A program made the position numbers and the translations under genes. A stretch of DNA of 64,000 nt from Alphaproteobacteria bacterium (GTDB lineage: Bacteria > Pseudomonadota > Alphaproteobacteria > Rickettsiales > SXRF01), in NCBI GenBank assembly GCA_025360605.1, contig JANYBV010000022.1, positions 62,001 through 126,000 on the forward strand, read 5' to 3'. Below are positions 44,575 to 53,537 of the stretch, one piece after another. The notes under the pieces are model-generated. The model made no database searches. It saw only the letters and a list, made by a program, of their open reading frames with translations, and had not been told where the DNA came from. The first letter of the stretch is position 1; each line of letters opens with the position of its first letter.

Positions 44575-45674
44575 CCCACATTGGTTACAGGCGTGGCGGC
44601 AAGCAACCTGCCTTCGCGGTCAAAGACGATGACATCGAGTACGATGCCGCTGCCTTTGATTGGTTTTGCTGCCGTCTCCCACGCCAGTCCGGCGATGCGT
44701 GCCGCGAGGGCAGGGGCGTAGCTTTCGGCAATTTCCAGCGCATGTTTGGCGGTGTTGGCGGTTTTTACCTGATCAATAATGCTGTGAGGCGCATCAATAT
44801 CCGCTAATAACTTCGCCATAAATTCAAGGTCAACCGAACCTGCGCGTGAATGTAAATCGAGCAGGCCTTGCGCCAGTTTGGTCATTTTGGCGAATCCTCC
44901 GGCGATAGTGACGCGGCTGACCGGATGGTTGCGGATATATTTCATCATGCCGCCGACAAAATCGCCCATATCGATCAGCGCGGATTCGTGCAGGTTGTAA
45001 TATCCTTTCACCGCCGCTTCCGAGGTGGATCCGGTGGCCCCTGCAATATGCGTCAGGCCTTCCGCACGGGCAACGTCAATACCGCGGTAAATCGAGTGTA
45101 TCCACGCCGAGCAGGAAAAAGGAATGACGATGCCCGTGGTGCCGAGGATGGAAATGCCTCCCAGTATGCCAAGGCGGGGGTTGAGGGTTTTTAAGGCGAG
45201 TTTTTCGCCGTCAGGAACCGAGATTTCAATTTCTACGTCCGGATTTGCATTGTGCGCTGCGGCGATTTCGGTGATCGCGGTGTACATCATCTGGCGTGGT
45301 ATGGGATTGATGGCAGGCTCGCCCACACCAAGTGCAAGTCCGGCTTTGGTGATGGTTCCCACCCCTGAACCTGCCTTGAACACAATGCCGGATCCTGCGG
45401 GAAGCAGGCGCAGTGTGGCGCATATCAACGCACCGTGCGTTACGTCCGGATCATCTCCTGCATCCTTAATAACTACGGCAAAGGCGGCATCCCCGCGACG
45501 TTCGTGTTTTGCCAATGAGAATGCAGGGCGTTGTCCTGCGGGCAACAGCACTTCCACTGGATCGGGGAAGTCACCCGTAATTAATGCCGTAAATGCAGCC
45601 TTGGCGGCGGCTGTTGCACACGCGCCCGTCGTCCATCCCTTACGCAGGGCAATAGTGGGAATGTCATCACTCAT
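44571..45674 (-). CDS. cbiD: Cobalt-precorrin-5B (C1)-methyltransferase CbiD
   Basis: CbiD methylates C1 in the anaerobic route. The N-terminal [22 protein letters not shown] is the family signature, followed by [40 protein letters not shown] and [14 protein letters not shown]. The 367-aa length is typical. In a cluster that has CobG and CobN (aerobic markers) it takes the place of CobF, as also known in Pseudomonas aeruginosa. No CbiG/CobE-like gene is found here. It is inverted, with 52 bases before the divergent cobB. Confidence 0.95.
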   Translation of the reverse strand: MSDDIPTIALRKGWTTGACATAAAKAAFTALITGDFPDPVEVLLPAGQRPAFSLAKHERRGDAAFAVVIKDAGDDPDVTHGALICATLRLLPAGSGIVFKAGSGVGTITKAGLALGVGEPAINPIPRQMMYTAITEIAAAHNANPDVEIEISVPDGEKLALKTLNPRLGILGGISILGTTGIVIPFSCSAWIHSIYRGIDVARAEGLTHIAGATGSTSEAAVKGYYNLHESALIDMGDFVGGMMKYIRNHPVSRVTIAGGFAKMTKLAQGLLDLHSRAGSVDLEFMAKLLADIDAPHSIIDQVKTANTAKHALEIAESYAPALAARIAGLAWETAAKPIKGSGIVLDVIVFDREGRLLAATPVTNVG

Positions 45675-45726
45675 GGCATTATTACTATAGTAAAATTCAT
45701 TAAATTCATATTAAATCACAGGCCTT

Positions 45727-47037
45727 ATGACCAAAGGATTAATGATAGCGGCACCGCGCTCCGGCTCGGGAAAAACCACGGTGACTCTCGGTTTACTGCG
45801 TGCATTAACCCGCAGAAATCATGTTGTTTCATCGTTTAAATGTGGCCCTGATTATATTGATCCGGCCTTTCACCGCGTGGCAACCGGCCAGCAAAGTTAT
45901 AACCTCGACAGCTGGACGATGCCTGAAGCGGTGCTGGATAACAACTTTGCCCTCGGCGCGGAAGGGGCTGATATCGTGGTGGCGGAAGCATCGATGGGGC
46001 TTTTTGACGGGGTGGCTACCAAAGGGGCATCGGGCGACGGGGCATCGGCGGATATTGCCGCACGGTTTGGGTTGCCTGTCATTTTAGTAATGGATGTGAG
46101 CGGGCAATCCCAGTCGGCGGGGGCTATCGCCATGGGCTTTCGTGATTTCCGCAAGGATATAACCATCGCGGGGGTGATTTTGGGTAATGTCGCCAGCGAG
46201 CGCCACCACATGCTGGCGCAGCGCGGCGTGGAGAGTGTGGGCATGCGGGTGTTCGGGGCATTGCCGCGTGGCGGCGTGCCTACCATTCCCGAGCGTCATC
46301 TGGGGCTGGTGCAGGCCAATGAAATTCCGAATGTGTTGAAAATGGTGGATGATCTGGCCGATGCGATGGAAAAACATCTGGATGTGGAGGCGATGATTCT
46401 GGCGGCGGGTGAAGTGTGGATGCCCAAACATGTTAGTGGCAGCGCTATCAGGCCACCCGCCAAGAAAATCGCTCTGGCATCGGATGTGGCATTCTCGTTC
46501 ATCTATCCGCATATCCTCGATGCGTGGAAAGCATACGGTTGCCAGATTTCCTTGTTTTCGCCGCTGGCAGATGAAGCGCCCGATCCGGCAGCGGATATGT
46601 GCTGGTTGTCAGGAGGCTACCCAGAACTTTATGCCGAATTGTTGTCAGGAAACCGGAATTTTATCGAAGGCCTGCGTGCTTTTGCGCAGCATAAACCGGT
46701 GCATGGGGAATGCGGCGGTTACATGGTGTTGGGGGAGTCGCTGGTGTGCGCCGATGGTAAAAGCTGGCCAATGGCGGGACTATTACCGCTGAATACCTCA
46801 TTCGCCCAGCGCAAGTTGCATCTGGGCTACCGCGCGGTGGAATTGCTGGCCGATTCCCCCATCGGGAAAAAAGGTGAACTGGTGCGCGGCCACGAATTCC
46901 ATTATTCCCATATTACCGAATTGGGTGCTTCACAGCCGCTCGGCAACGCAACCGATGCGAATGGAAAATCATTAGGCAATGTCGGGCAAAAGGTAGGCAA
47001 TGTGACGGGCAGTTTTTTCCACGCCGTGGCTGCTTAG
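45727..47037 (+). CDS. cobB: Hydrogenobyrinic (cobyrinic) acid a,c-diamide synthase
   Basis: CobB amidates the a and c side chains with glutamine and ATP. The N-terminal P-loop region is IAAPRSGSGKTTVTLGLLRAL, followed by FKCGPDYIDPAFH and GLFDG. The C-terminal amidotransferase has the nucleophile Cys in VHGECGGYMVLGESL and the His in RGHEFHYS. The 436-aa length fits. It makes the substrate of the CobN chelatase. It overlaps cbtA (opposite strand) by 4 bases. Confidence 0.95.
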   Translation: MTKGLMIAAPRSGSGKTTVTLGLLRALTRRNHVVSSFKCGPDYIDPAFHRVATGQQSYNLDSWTMPEAVLDNNFALGAEGADIVVAEASMGLFDGVATKGASGDGASADIAARFGLPVILVMDVSGQSQSAGAIAMGFRDFRKDITIAGVILGNVASERHHMLAQRGVESVGMRVFGALPRGGVPTIPERHLGLVQANEIPNVLKMVDDLADAMEKHLDVEAMILAAGEVWMPKHVSGSAIRPPAKKIALASDVAFSFIYPHILDAWKAYGCQISLFSPLADEAPDPAADMCWLSGGYPELYAELLSGNRNFIEGLRAFAQHKPVHGECGGYMVLGESLVCADGKSWPMAGLLPLNTSFAQRKLHLGYRAVELLADSPIGKKGELVRGHEFHYSHITELGASQPLGNATDANGKSLGNVGQKVGNVTGSFFHAVAA

Positions 47038-47738
47038 GCAGGTATTTTAGCCGCTTGTTGTCTATTATAAAACCAGCCGCTGGCAGCACCCAGAACCACC
47101 CAGAACAGCGCCATAGTAGCAAGCGATGCTGCGGCAAATTCGGCGTTCAGTTCCGGAGGCACTACGCCACCCACAGGGGATTTTGGCGCTCCCAAAATAT
47201 GCGGTGCCGTCATCAGTGCAACACCACAACACTTTGCAATATTTGAGTGTTTGAATACGATCAGGTACAGAGCGCCTGCGGTTGCAACTACTGCCGACAA
47301 CCACCAGAGCTGGCGCTCGGCCAGATCGGCTACCATGGTAGCAGGTAATTCCGGCGCAAGGCCAAATCCCGGAGCCAGTGAAAACACCCCAAATCCGGCT
47401 AATCCCCAGAGGATGCCGCGCTGTGTATCCATCTGTCCACCCTGAAGGGTAAAAGCACCGACCAGAATCAGCGCGTAACCAACACCCACGCCAAGGTCGG
47501 CAAGCAAGCGGTAGGCATTGCGTTCGAATCCGTTGGCGGGTTCCCACGCTTCTTCCTCATGTTCATGTTGGTGGGAGGCGGCCATAGTCGCTTCAGCGGC
47601 TTCTTTTCTTTGTGCTTCGGCATTTTCATAGATCTCTGCCTGAAGAATTAGAGGAGTCAGCTTTACGCTCTGAACGCCAAATACAAAAACGCCTGAAAGA
47701 AGGCCAGCAATTAAAGCGGTGAGGAGGATTTTATACAT
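47034..47738 (-). CDS. cbtA: Cobalt transporter subunit CbtA
   Basis: CbtA is a predicted polytopic cobalt transport protein, usually paired with CbtB and placed under B12 control. The 234-residue sequence has about five hydrophobic helices. The first is near the N-terminus; a His/Glu-rich loop (ASHQHEHEEEAW, residues about 53-64) follows, which may bind metal. Conserved pieces are NAYRLLADLGVGVGYALI, GLAGFGVFSLAPGFGLAPELP and HILGAPKSPVGGVVPPELNAEFA. It follows cbtB with a 5-base gap and converges on cobB. Confidence 0.92.
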   Translation of the reverse strand: MYKILLTALIAGLLSGVFVFGVQSVKLTPLILQAEIYENAEAQRKEAAEATMAASHQHEHEEEAWEPANGFERNAYRLLADLGVGVGYALILVGAFTLQGGQMDTQRGILWGLAGFGVFSLAPGFGLAPELPATMVADLAERQLWWLSAVVATAGALYLIVFKHSNIAKCCGVALMTAPHILGAPKSPVGGVVPPELNAEFAAASLATMALFWVVLGAASGWFYNRQQAAKIPA

Positions 47739-47743
47739 AAAAC

Positions 47744-47926
47744 TTAGTGGCAGGGAAATGCCGAGGAGTGGCGAGTATCGTGCGCCGCGTTGTGGACTAC
47801 GTCGATATGGGAAAAACCGATGAGAAAAATACAGGCAGACCCCAGCAAAATTGCAACAAGTGATGCTGCCTTGCTTTCTGTGGCACTTTTAGCTGAACTG
47901 CCAGCGATGGTGGTGACTGTGGCCAT
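47744..47926 (-). CDS. cbtB: Cobalt transporter subunit CbtB
   Basis: This 60-residue protein has one membrane helix (about residues 24-42) and the family C-terminus HNAAHDTRHSSAFPCH, with a cluster of His and a final Cys-His that is thought to bind Co. It is the first gene of the cbtB-cbtA pair. I see no riboswitch in the 76 bases before it, so control may differ from that of the cobW transcript. Confidence 0.9.
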   Translation of the reverse strand: MATVTTIAGSSAKSATESKAASLVAILLGSACIFLIGFSHIDVVHNAAHDTRHSSAFPCH

Positions 47927-48002
47927 ACGTTAGTCCTTACAAAATAGTAATGGTAAGAAACTACGCAGGATGGCGGTTCTAGTCAATATGAATTCGGCTG
48001 GT

Positions 48003-49136
48003 TTACGAGTTGGCGAGGTCTTTGGCAATCTGTTCGGATTTTTTAAGTGCGCCGCCGATGGCCTGATGCATGTCGTAATAGAGATATTCTGCCAGCCTTC
48101 CGCCAAAATAATAATCTTTGTAGGCATCCGTACTTAAATGCCCCTGATATTGGGTGAGCTTGGCTAGATTGTCAGTATCACGCACAGGGTACATGGGTTC
48201 GGAGCTTGCGCTGTGGGCTTCCGGATATTCTTCGCTTATCCATGTGACGGGCTGGGTGCCGAGTTCAAAATGCTTGTGTTCAATGATGCGGGTGAAGGGC
48301 ACTGCTGCCGATGTGTAATTAATGACCGCCAGTCCCTGAAAATCTTCGATTTCATGGCAGTAGTGTTTGAAGTGCATGCTGCGATACAGCAATTTTCCAA
48401 ATTGGTAATCGCAAAAGGCATCAATGGCTCCGGTAAACAGCACTTTTTTGGCCATGGAATTGAAATGCTCGCGATTGGACAAATAATCCACGCCCATCCG
48501 CACTTCGCTGCCCTTGAGTAGTTTTTCAATAATCGGTGTATAGCCGCCGATGGGGATGCCCTGATGAATATCGCTGAAATAGCTGTCGTTATAATTCAGG
48601 CGGACAGGAATGCGTTTTAAGATGGAAGAAGGCAGCGTTTTGGGTGCTTGCCCCCATTGTTTCTCGGTGTAGCCCTTGATGAAAATATTGTAGATTTCCT
48701 CACCTACATTTGACAGTGCGTAGTCTTCGAGTGAGTCGTCGATAGCACCTTTGAAACGCACTTCTTCCAGTTTTTTCTTTGCGTCCTCGGGCGTTTTAAC
48801 ACCCCAGAGCTGGTTGAATGTTTCGAGGTTGGGGGGGAAGGAAAATCGCTTGCCTTCAAAGTCGACTTTAACGGTGTGGTGGTAGTGATTGAATTTTGCA
48901 AACTGTGTGATCCAGTCCCAGATGCGCTGGTTGGAGGTGTGGAAAATATGCGCCCCGAAAAGATGCAGATTGATGCCATCCCTGTTTTCAGTGTAGCAAT
49001 TGCCGCCAATATTCATGCGCTTTTCCAGCACAAGACAGCGATATCCTTTTTGGGTGAGCTCATGAGCGCAGGTGGCGCCATAGAGTCCTGAACCCACAAT
49101 CAATATATCCCAGTCTTTATTCGTCTTCATACTCAT
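48003..49136 (-). CDS. glf: UDP-galactopyranose mutase
   Basis: Glf is an FAD enzyme that converts UDP-galactopyranose to UDP-galactofuranose for surface polysaccharide. The FAD-binding ILIVGSGLYGATCAHEL, the MNIGGNCYTE segment, HLFGAHIFHTSNQRIWDWI, and the C-terminal YPVRDTDNLAKLTQYQG and FGGRLAEYLYYDMHQAIGGA are typical. The 377-aa length fits; an ATG two codons in is an alternative start. No other galactofuranose gene is beside it. Confidence 0.95.
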   Translation of the reverse strand: MSMKTNKDWDILIVGSGLYGATCAHELTQKGYRCLVLEKRMNIGGNCYTENRDGINLHLFGAHIFHTSNQRIWDWITQFAKFNHYHHTVKVDFEGKRFSFPPNLETFNQLWGVKTPEDAKKKLEEVRFKGAIDDSLEDYALSNVGEEIYNIFIKGYTEKQWGQAPKTLPSSILKRIPVRLNYNDSYFSDIHQGIPIGGYTPIIEKLLKGSEVRMGVDYLSNREHFNSMAKKVLFTGAIDAFCDYQFGKLLYRSMHFKHYCHEIEDFQGLAVINYTSAAVPFTRIIEHKHFELGTQPVTWISEEYPEAHSASSEPMYPVRDTDNLAKLTQYQGHLSTDAYKDYYFGGRLAEYLYYDMHQAIGGALKKSEQIAKDLANS

Positions 49137-49219
49137 GCAGTGGCTAAATTATTCTTAATCAAGTTACATCTGATGGACTCTGTTTAATCAATCTAAAATA
49201 ATATATTTCTCTGCTTTGT

Positions 49220-49250
49220 AAAAAAACAACCTAACCCGAAGGTTAGGTTG
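49220..49250 (-). terminator. Strong UUCG-loop terminator after the flp gene
   Basis: CAACCTAACC (49227-49236) and GGTTAGGTTG (49241-49250) form a perfect 10-bp stem. On the minus strand the loop is TTCG, the very stable tetraloop, and seven T residues follow (49226-49220). It lies about 30 bases after the flp stop and separates flp from glf. Confidence 0.88.
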
Positions 49251-49279
49251 CAAGCTTCACATGGTTTATTCTGTAATTA

Positions 49280-49444
49280 TTAGCGTGCCAGACTTGTAGC
49301 GACGGTGGTGTAAAGAGTATTTAACTGGCTCCCCACAACAGTGATAGCAGCGATAGCCGCAACAGAAATTAACGCGGCAATAAGGCCGTATTCAATGGCG
49401 GTTGCGCCTTCTTCATTTTTTAAAAAACGTTTCAGCATGTTCAT
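49280..49444 (-). CDS. flp: Flp/Fap-type pilin subunit
   Basis: This 54-residue prepilin (starts MNMLKRFLKNEEG) has the Flp processing site after the Gly, then ATAIEYGLIAALISVAAIAA, with the Glu at +5 relative to cleavage and the hydrophobic helix typical of type IVb (tad) pilins. An AAGGG ribosome-binding site is about 8 bases upstream. Two stop codons in a row follow. No tad assembly genes are next to it, so it is either an orphan pilin gene or uses a tad locus elsewhere. The strong terminator after it is consistent with high, single-gene expression. Confidence 0.9.
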   Translation of the reverse strand: MNMLKRFLKNEEGATAIEYGLIAALISVAAIAAITVVGSQLNTLYTTVATSLAR

Positions 49445-49786
49445 ATGGCTACCCTTATGTATGTATCTACCGCTGATCTCATCAGCTTTATAAATTCTAA
49501 CAAATACAGAATATCACGGCAATATAAAAAATTATAAAAAACAATGGATTAATTAAGTATTGATAAGTATTTTTAGCCAAATTGCATCTAATGCGGAACG
49601 TAAAAATTTATCATCTCAGAAAAGTTCAATATATTCGATGTTGGTAAGTAATTTTTAATAACAAAAATTAGTGTTTTTGTCATAAATAGCGGCAAAATAA
49701 ATGTAAAATCACGGGGTTTCATTAATGAAAAACTAGGGTATATTCGCTCCAGAACAGTTCCTTTAGCGGCTAGTCAGGTAGGCTTA
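49445..49786. other. A/T-rich intergenic region between flp and the Sel1-repeat gene
   Basis: This 342-base gap separates two divergent genes. It is clearly more A/T-rich than the genes around it and contains several TATATT/TAAAAT-like hexamers, but no promoter with good spacing that I can defend. AGGTAGG before the ATG at 49787 is the ribosome-binding site of the Sel1 protein. No ORF with a start site or RNA structure stands out. Confidence 0.6.
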
Positions 49787-51178
49787 ATGATAAAGTTCAG
49801 AGAATTTCAGTGTGTGGCGGGTGCCCTTTTGTTGACTTTGGGCGTGTATTATAGCGCTTATGCCACACCAGAAACAGCTTCATCTCCAGCAACAGCTATC
49901 GAAGCCACGTCTGCTACAGTAGCCATGCCACCAGTAATAGAAGCAGCGACTGCGCCAGCGATGGTAAGCGAAGCAGCTACGTCAACAGCCCCAGAAACAG
50001 CCACGTCACCGGCATCAGCAATTGAAGCCGCGACTGCAACAGATGATGTTGCCGTGTGCGCACCGGGAAGTATTGCGGATGCCAACGCACAGTATGCGGC
50101 TGGATGGCGTTTTTACAACGGCAAGGATGTTGCCAAAGATTATCAGTATGCCGCCCAGTGCTGGATTAGCGCAGCAGAGCAGGGATTACCAGTGGCTCAA
50201 TACGTCGCTGGCATTGCTTATGATACACCTATTGGCGTCCCCAAAGATCGATTTCAGACGGTGAAATGGTGGACGCTTGCGGCCAAGCAGGGACATCCCG
50301 AGGCGCAATATAATCTCGGCGTTGTTTACAGTACAGGTATAGGTGTTGATAAGAATGATACCGAGGCATTCAATTGGTATCAGAAAGCCGCTCAGCAGAA
50401 TGTACTCAAGGCTGAATATAATCTGGCGACCGCTTACCATAACGGCACCGGTACCGAAAAAAATGATGAAGAAGCCGTGAAATGGTGGAGAAAAGCGGCT
50501 GATGAAGGAAGTTCCGAATCTCAATATCAGTTGGGTGCAGCCTACGATAATGGTACAGGGATTGAGAAAGATCCGGCGATGGCTGTAACGTGGTATCGCA
50601 AGGCAGCAGAACAGGCCAATGCCGACGCGCAGTATAGTTTGGCAGTGTCATTGCATCTTGGTTCCGGTGTTGAAAAAAACGATCAGGAAGCCTTCGAATG
50701 GTTTATGAAATCGGCAAAGCAAGGGAATGCCAAGGCGCAGTATAATGTTGCCGTGTCCTACGCGGAAGGGCTAGGTACCGACAAAGATAGCGAAAAAGCG
50801 ACTAAATGGTACATGAGATCGGCAGTGCATGGATTTGCCAGAGCGCAATACTATCTAGCATCGGCTTATAAAAATGGCACCGGCGTGAAAGCCAGTGATA
50901 AAAAAGCAGCGATTTGGTTTCGCAAGGCCGCAGAGCAGGGGGATGCTGATGCGAGGTATGAGCTAGGGTTATGTTACTATCGCGGTTTCGGAATCCGTAA
51001 GGATATGGTGCTTGCCTATGCATGGTTTAATTTAGCAGTGGCAAAGGGACATAAGGAAGCCCTTGAGATGCGGGATAAGGTTGAAAAAACTCTGAGTCCG
51101 GATGAAATTCTGGAGGGCCAGAACATGTCAAGAGATGGAAAAAACCCTAAAAGTAGTTTTTGGAAAACGCTGTTCTAA
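49787..51178 (+). CDS. Secreted Sel1-repeat (SLR) protein
   Basis: A signal peptide (about residues 1-26, ending in YSAYA) is followed by a low-complexity Ala/Thr/Glu/Ser linker (about 27-85), which carries related units such as ETASSPATAIEA and ETATSPASAIEA. Then come eight or nine Sel1 repeats of about 36 residues, recognised by A-x2-W/Y-x3-AA-x-QG-x2-x-AQY-x-LG and Y-x2-G-x-G-V/I-x-KD. The C-terminal repeat ends with AYAWFNLAVAKGHKEA. Sel1 proteins act as adaptors in the periplasm or in signalling. The partner here is not known. Confidence 0.88.
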   Translation: MIKFREFQCVAGALLLTLGVYYSAYATPETASSPATAIEATSATVAMPPVIEAATAPAMVSEAATSTAPETATSPASAIEAATATDDVAVCAPGSIADANAQYAAGWRFYNGKDVAKDYQYAAQCWISAAEQGLPVAQYVAGIAYDTPIGVPKDRFQTVKWWTLAAKQGHPEAQYNLGVVYSTGIGVDKNDTEAFNWYQKAAQQNVLKAEYNLATAYHNGTGTEKNDEEAVKWWRKAADEGSSESQYQLGAAYDNGTGIEKDPAMAVTWYRKAAEQANADAQYSLAVSLHLGSGVEKNDQEAFEWFMKSAKQGNAKAQYNVAVSYAEGLGTDKDSEKATKWYMRSAVHGFARAQYYLASAYKNGTGVKASDKKAAIWFRKAAEQGDADARYELGLCYYRGFGIRKDMVLAYAWFNLAVAKGHKEALEMRDKVEKTLSPDEILEGQNMSRDGKNPKSSFWKTLF

Positions 51179-51262
51179 GTTAGAATAGTTTTTACTATTT
51201 TCTGTAATTATCATCGCATAACCAGAATTTGAAAGTATCAGTGATGATGCCATTGCGGCTTT

Positions 51263-52009
51263 ATGTCTAACCAAATGGCGGTAGTCCAAAGGTTCTTTGT
51301 TTTGTATGGGCTGCTTATTGCTTTAACCGTATTTCAGGTGGCATTTTGGGATAGCACCAACGAAATCATCCCTGATATGGAAATTGTGCCTGATCTTCCC
51401 AGCGAAACAGAAGCAAAAATTTTAGCACTGGGAGACGATCATTTTTTTTTCCGCTGGCAAGCCTTTAATTTGCAAAATGCCGGATGGACCTATGGCCGCA
51501 ATACGCCGCTAGATCAATTCGACTACCGGAAGCTCTATTTCTGGTTCAAGATGATGGATACCTATGACGATGAATCCAACTTTATCCCCACACTGGCGAG
51601 CTACTATTACAGCCGTACCACCCGCGTAGATGATCTTAAATTTCTCGTGCATTACCTGTACGAATATTCAAGGTACAGACTGGAACAGAAATGGTTCTGG
51701 CAAGTAGAAGCCGTTCACATTGCTGACCATAAAATGAATGACAGGGATCTGGCTTTACAGATGGCACTGCCATTGCTGCAATTACACAATGTTCCCATCA
51801 TTATCAGGGAATTGCCTGCTTTTATCTATGAGCGCAGGGGGGAAATGGACAAGGCTAGGGAAATTATTGAAGAAATTAAAGGGGATACCGTTCTTCCTAA
51901 GGGAGAGCTGAATTTTATGACCTATTTTCTGGAAGACCGCCTGAAAAAGCATAACGCCAAGACACTCTACTTCAACGAGAGGACGTCTTCTTCTGGTAAA
52001 ACAAAATAA
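51263..52009 (+). CDS. Membrane-anchored helical protein, unknown function (248 aa)
   Basis: I do not recognise a named family. One N-terminal membrane helix (about residues 9-29) is followed by a conserved-looking aromatic-rich region (FFFRWQAFNLQNAGW, LYFWFKMMDTYDDESNFIP, LASYYYSRT) and helix pairs. Those pairs and the end (RELPAFIYERRGEMDKAREIIEE) resemble tetratricopeptide packing. It is likely an inner-membrane-anchored protein facing the periplasm. It lies 84 bases after the Sel1 gene and is the first of three co-directional unknown genes. Confidence 0.7.
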   Translation: MSNQMAVVQRFFVLYGLLIALTVFQVAFWDSTNEIIPDMEIVPDLPSETEAKILALGDDHFFFRWQAFNLQNAGWTYGRNTPLDQFDYRKLYFWFKMMDTYDDESNFIPTLASYYYSRTTRVDDLKFLVHYLYEYSRYRLEQKWFWQVEAVHIADHKMNDRDLALQMALPLLQLHNVPIIIRELPAFIYERRGEMDKAREIIEEIKGDTVLPKGELNFMTYFLEDRLKKHNAKTLYFNERTSSSGKTK

Positions 52010-52153
52010 TATTGATGTTTTTCAGTATATTGTTTTTTTAGCGCTATGGAGGGCTGTCGTTTATGTAACAAATGTTTCATATCATGTGATTGGTGCTAAC
52101 AGGCGTAGTTTTGTAGAATATAAGGATATTATACTCATTTATAAGAAACTATT

Positions 52154-53431
52154 ATGGCCGACATAATTACATACAATGACGAACCGCCGCGTCCTGCAGC
52201 CGTAAGCCTGTCCGAAGCAGGCGTAAGACTGTCCGAAACAAAAGATGCCGAATCGTTACCGACCACACAGAACGAAGCCAACATGCTGGCTGGTTTTCAG
52301 GCGGACAAAGACGCCATGGACAGGTTATCTAAAAAAATAAAAGGTTCGTTTAATGCCGACGATGTCGATAGGATGTTTAAATCACTGGCATCAACAGAAA
52401 AAAAATCTCCCCAAGATATCGAGCGTGACAAAGAAACGCTCAAAAACCTGAAAAAACTGTATGAGAATGCTTTTGATAATGAAGGCAATCCCAAGTCTGG
52501 CAAGGAACAGGAAGCGAAAGATTTTAATGTCGCCGTTCAGGCGCAGATGCTGGCATCGCAGTTAACCGCCGTTGAGGGTGATCCTGCCAAAATCAAAGTG
52601 ATTATGGATCAGTTGAATTCGCTTTCAGCAGGGAATAATGCCGCTGCCCAGCAAGTTATTGCCGCTGCTGTAGGGCAGGCAAGCAGCATGTTTATGGCGG
52701 CGCAAAGCGCGATAGAAACGGTGGCGGCCATTGCGAGTGGAGCTATGTCTTTGATTACTGGTGCCGCCAGTGCTGTGGGTAGATTCTTGAATGGCGATGA
52801 AGTCGCTAAAAATGCCGAGAAATTCTTCAAGTCCATCAACGAAGCGCAATTGCAGAATTTTGGTGTTGGAAATGATAACGCAGCAAAAGCCGATATGCTC
52901 CGCAGGGACTTTAATCAGCTTCAGCTGTTGAACCCAAATGGTTCGGATTCAAAACTGCAATTCTTTAACACCGATGTAAATAATCCAATTTCAGAAATTG
53001 ACCGACTGAAGGCCTTCCGCGCGGAAAGACCTGCGATCGAGAGTTCACTCACCAACCTTGTTGCGTTTAAGAATCACATGATTGAGTTTGAGTTGAAAGG
53101 TGATGCTTCCAAAAAACCAATCGACATAAATGCGCTGCTGCCTAAAGTGCGCTCCAAGATGGACGAGATTGAATTGATACAAATGCAGATTGTTAAAGCG
53201 ATCGAAGATAAGCAACTGGTGTCTGAAGAGCAGCTTAAAGAAGCACGGAAACCTTTGATCAAAGCGCAAGCCGACCTCAAAGCGATCATTCAGGCTAATC
53301 TGGTGATGGCTCCTGTAAGCATGCAATCGACGAGTGTGACGGCTGCGCTGCCTACGTCCGGTTTGTCATATTCTACGGAAACCACGACACCAACTGACCC
53401 AAGCAAAACATCCGGTGCCTATTTATCCTAG
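52154..53431 (+). CDS. Hypothetical helical protein with central hydrophobic hairpin (425 aa)
   Basis: No family is recognised. Residues 1-150 are charged and helical, residues about 165-215 form an Ala/Gly/Ser-rich hydrophobic stretch (MFMAAQSAIETVAAIASGAM, LITGAASAVGRFL), and residues 220-400 are again charged and coiled-coil-like. The tail (about 385-425) is Ser/Thr-rich and disordered. A hydrophobic helical hairpin flanked by soluble coils is the layout of membrane-inserting secreted effectors or translocators, but also of other proteins. There is no signal peptide. A clear terminator follows. Confidence 0.65.
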   Translation: MADIITYNDEPPRPAAVSLSEAGVRLSETKDAESLPTTQNEANMLAGFQADKDAMDRLSKKIKGSFNADDVDRMFKSLASTEKKSPQDIERDKETLKNLKKLYENAFDNEGNPKSGKEQEAKDFNVAVQAQMLASQLTAVEGDPAKIKVIMDQLNSLSAGNNAAAQQVIAAAVGQASSMFMAAQSAIETVAAIASGAMSLITGAASAVGRFLNGDEVAKNAEKFFKSINEAQLQNFGVGNDNAAKADMLRRDFNQLQLLNPNGSDSKLQFFNTDVNNPISEIDRLKAFRAERPAIESSLTNLVAFKNHMIEFELKGDASKKPIDINALLPKVRSKMDEIELIQMQIVKAIEDKQLVSEEQLKEARKPLIKAQADLKAIIQANLVMAPVSMQSTSVTAALPTSGLSYSTETTTPTDPSKTSGAYLS

Positions 53432-53462
53432 AACCGTTTTTTTTGTTGATTGAATGAGCTGT

Positions 53463-53487
53463 GACCAGTTTTTAACTGGTCTTTTTT
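53463..53487 (+). terminator. Rho-independent terminator after the 425-aa gene
   Basis: GACCAGTT (53463-53470) and AACTGGTC (53474-53481) form a perfect 8-bp stem with a TTT loop, followed by six T residues. It separates this gene from the 428-aa gene. Confidence 0.85.
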
Positions 53488-53537
53488 ATTGGAATATTCT
53501 TTAACCACTGCACATAGGCGATCACTAAAGTTTAATC

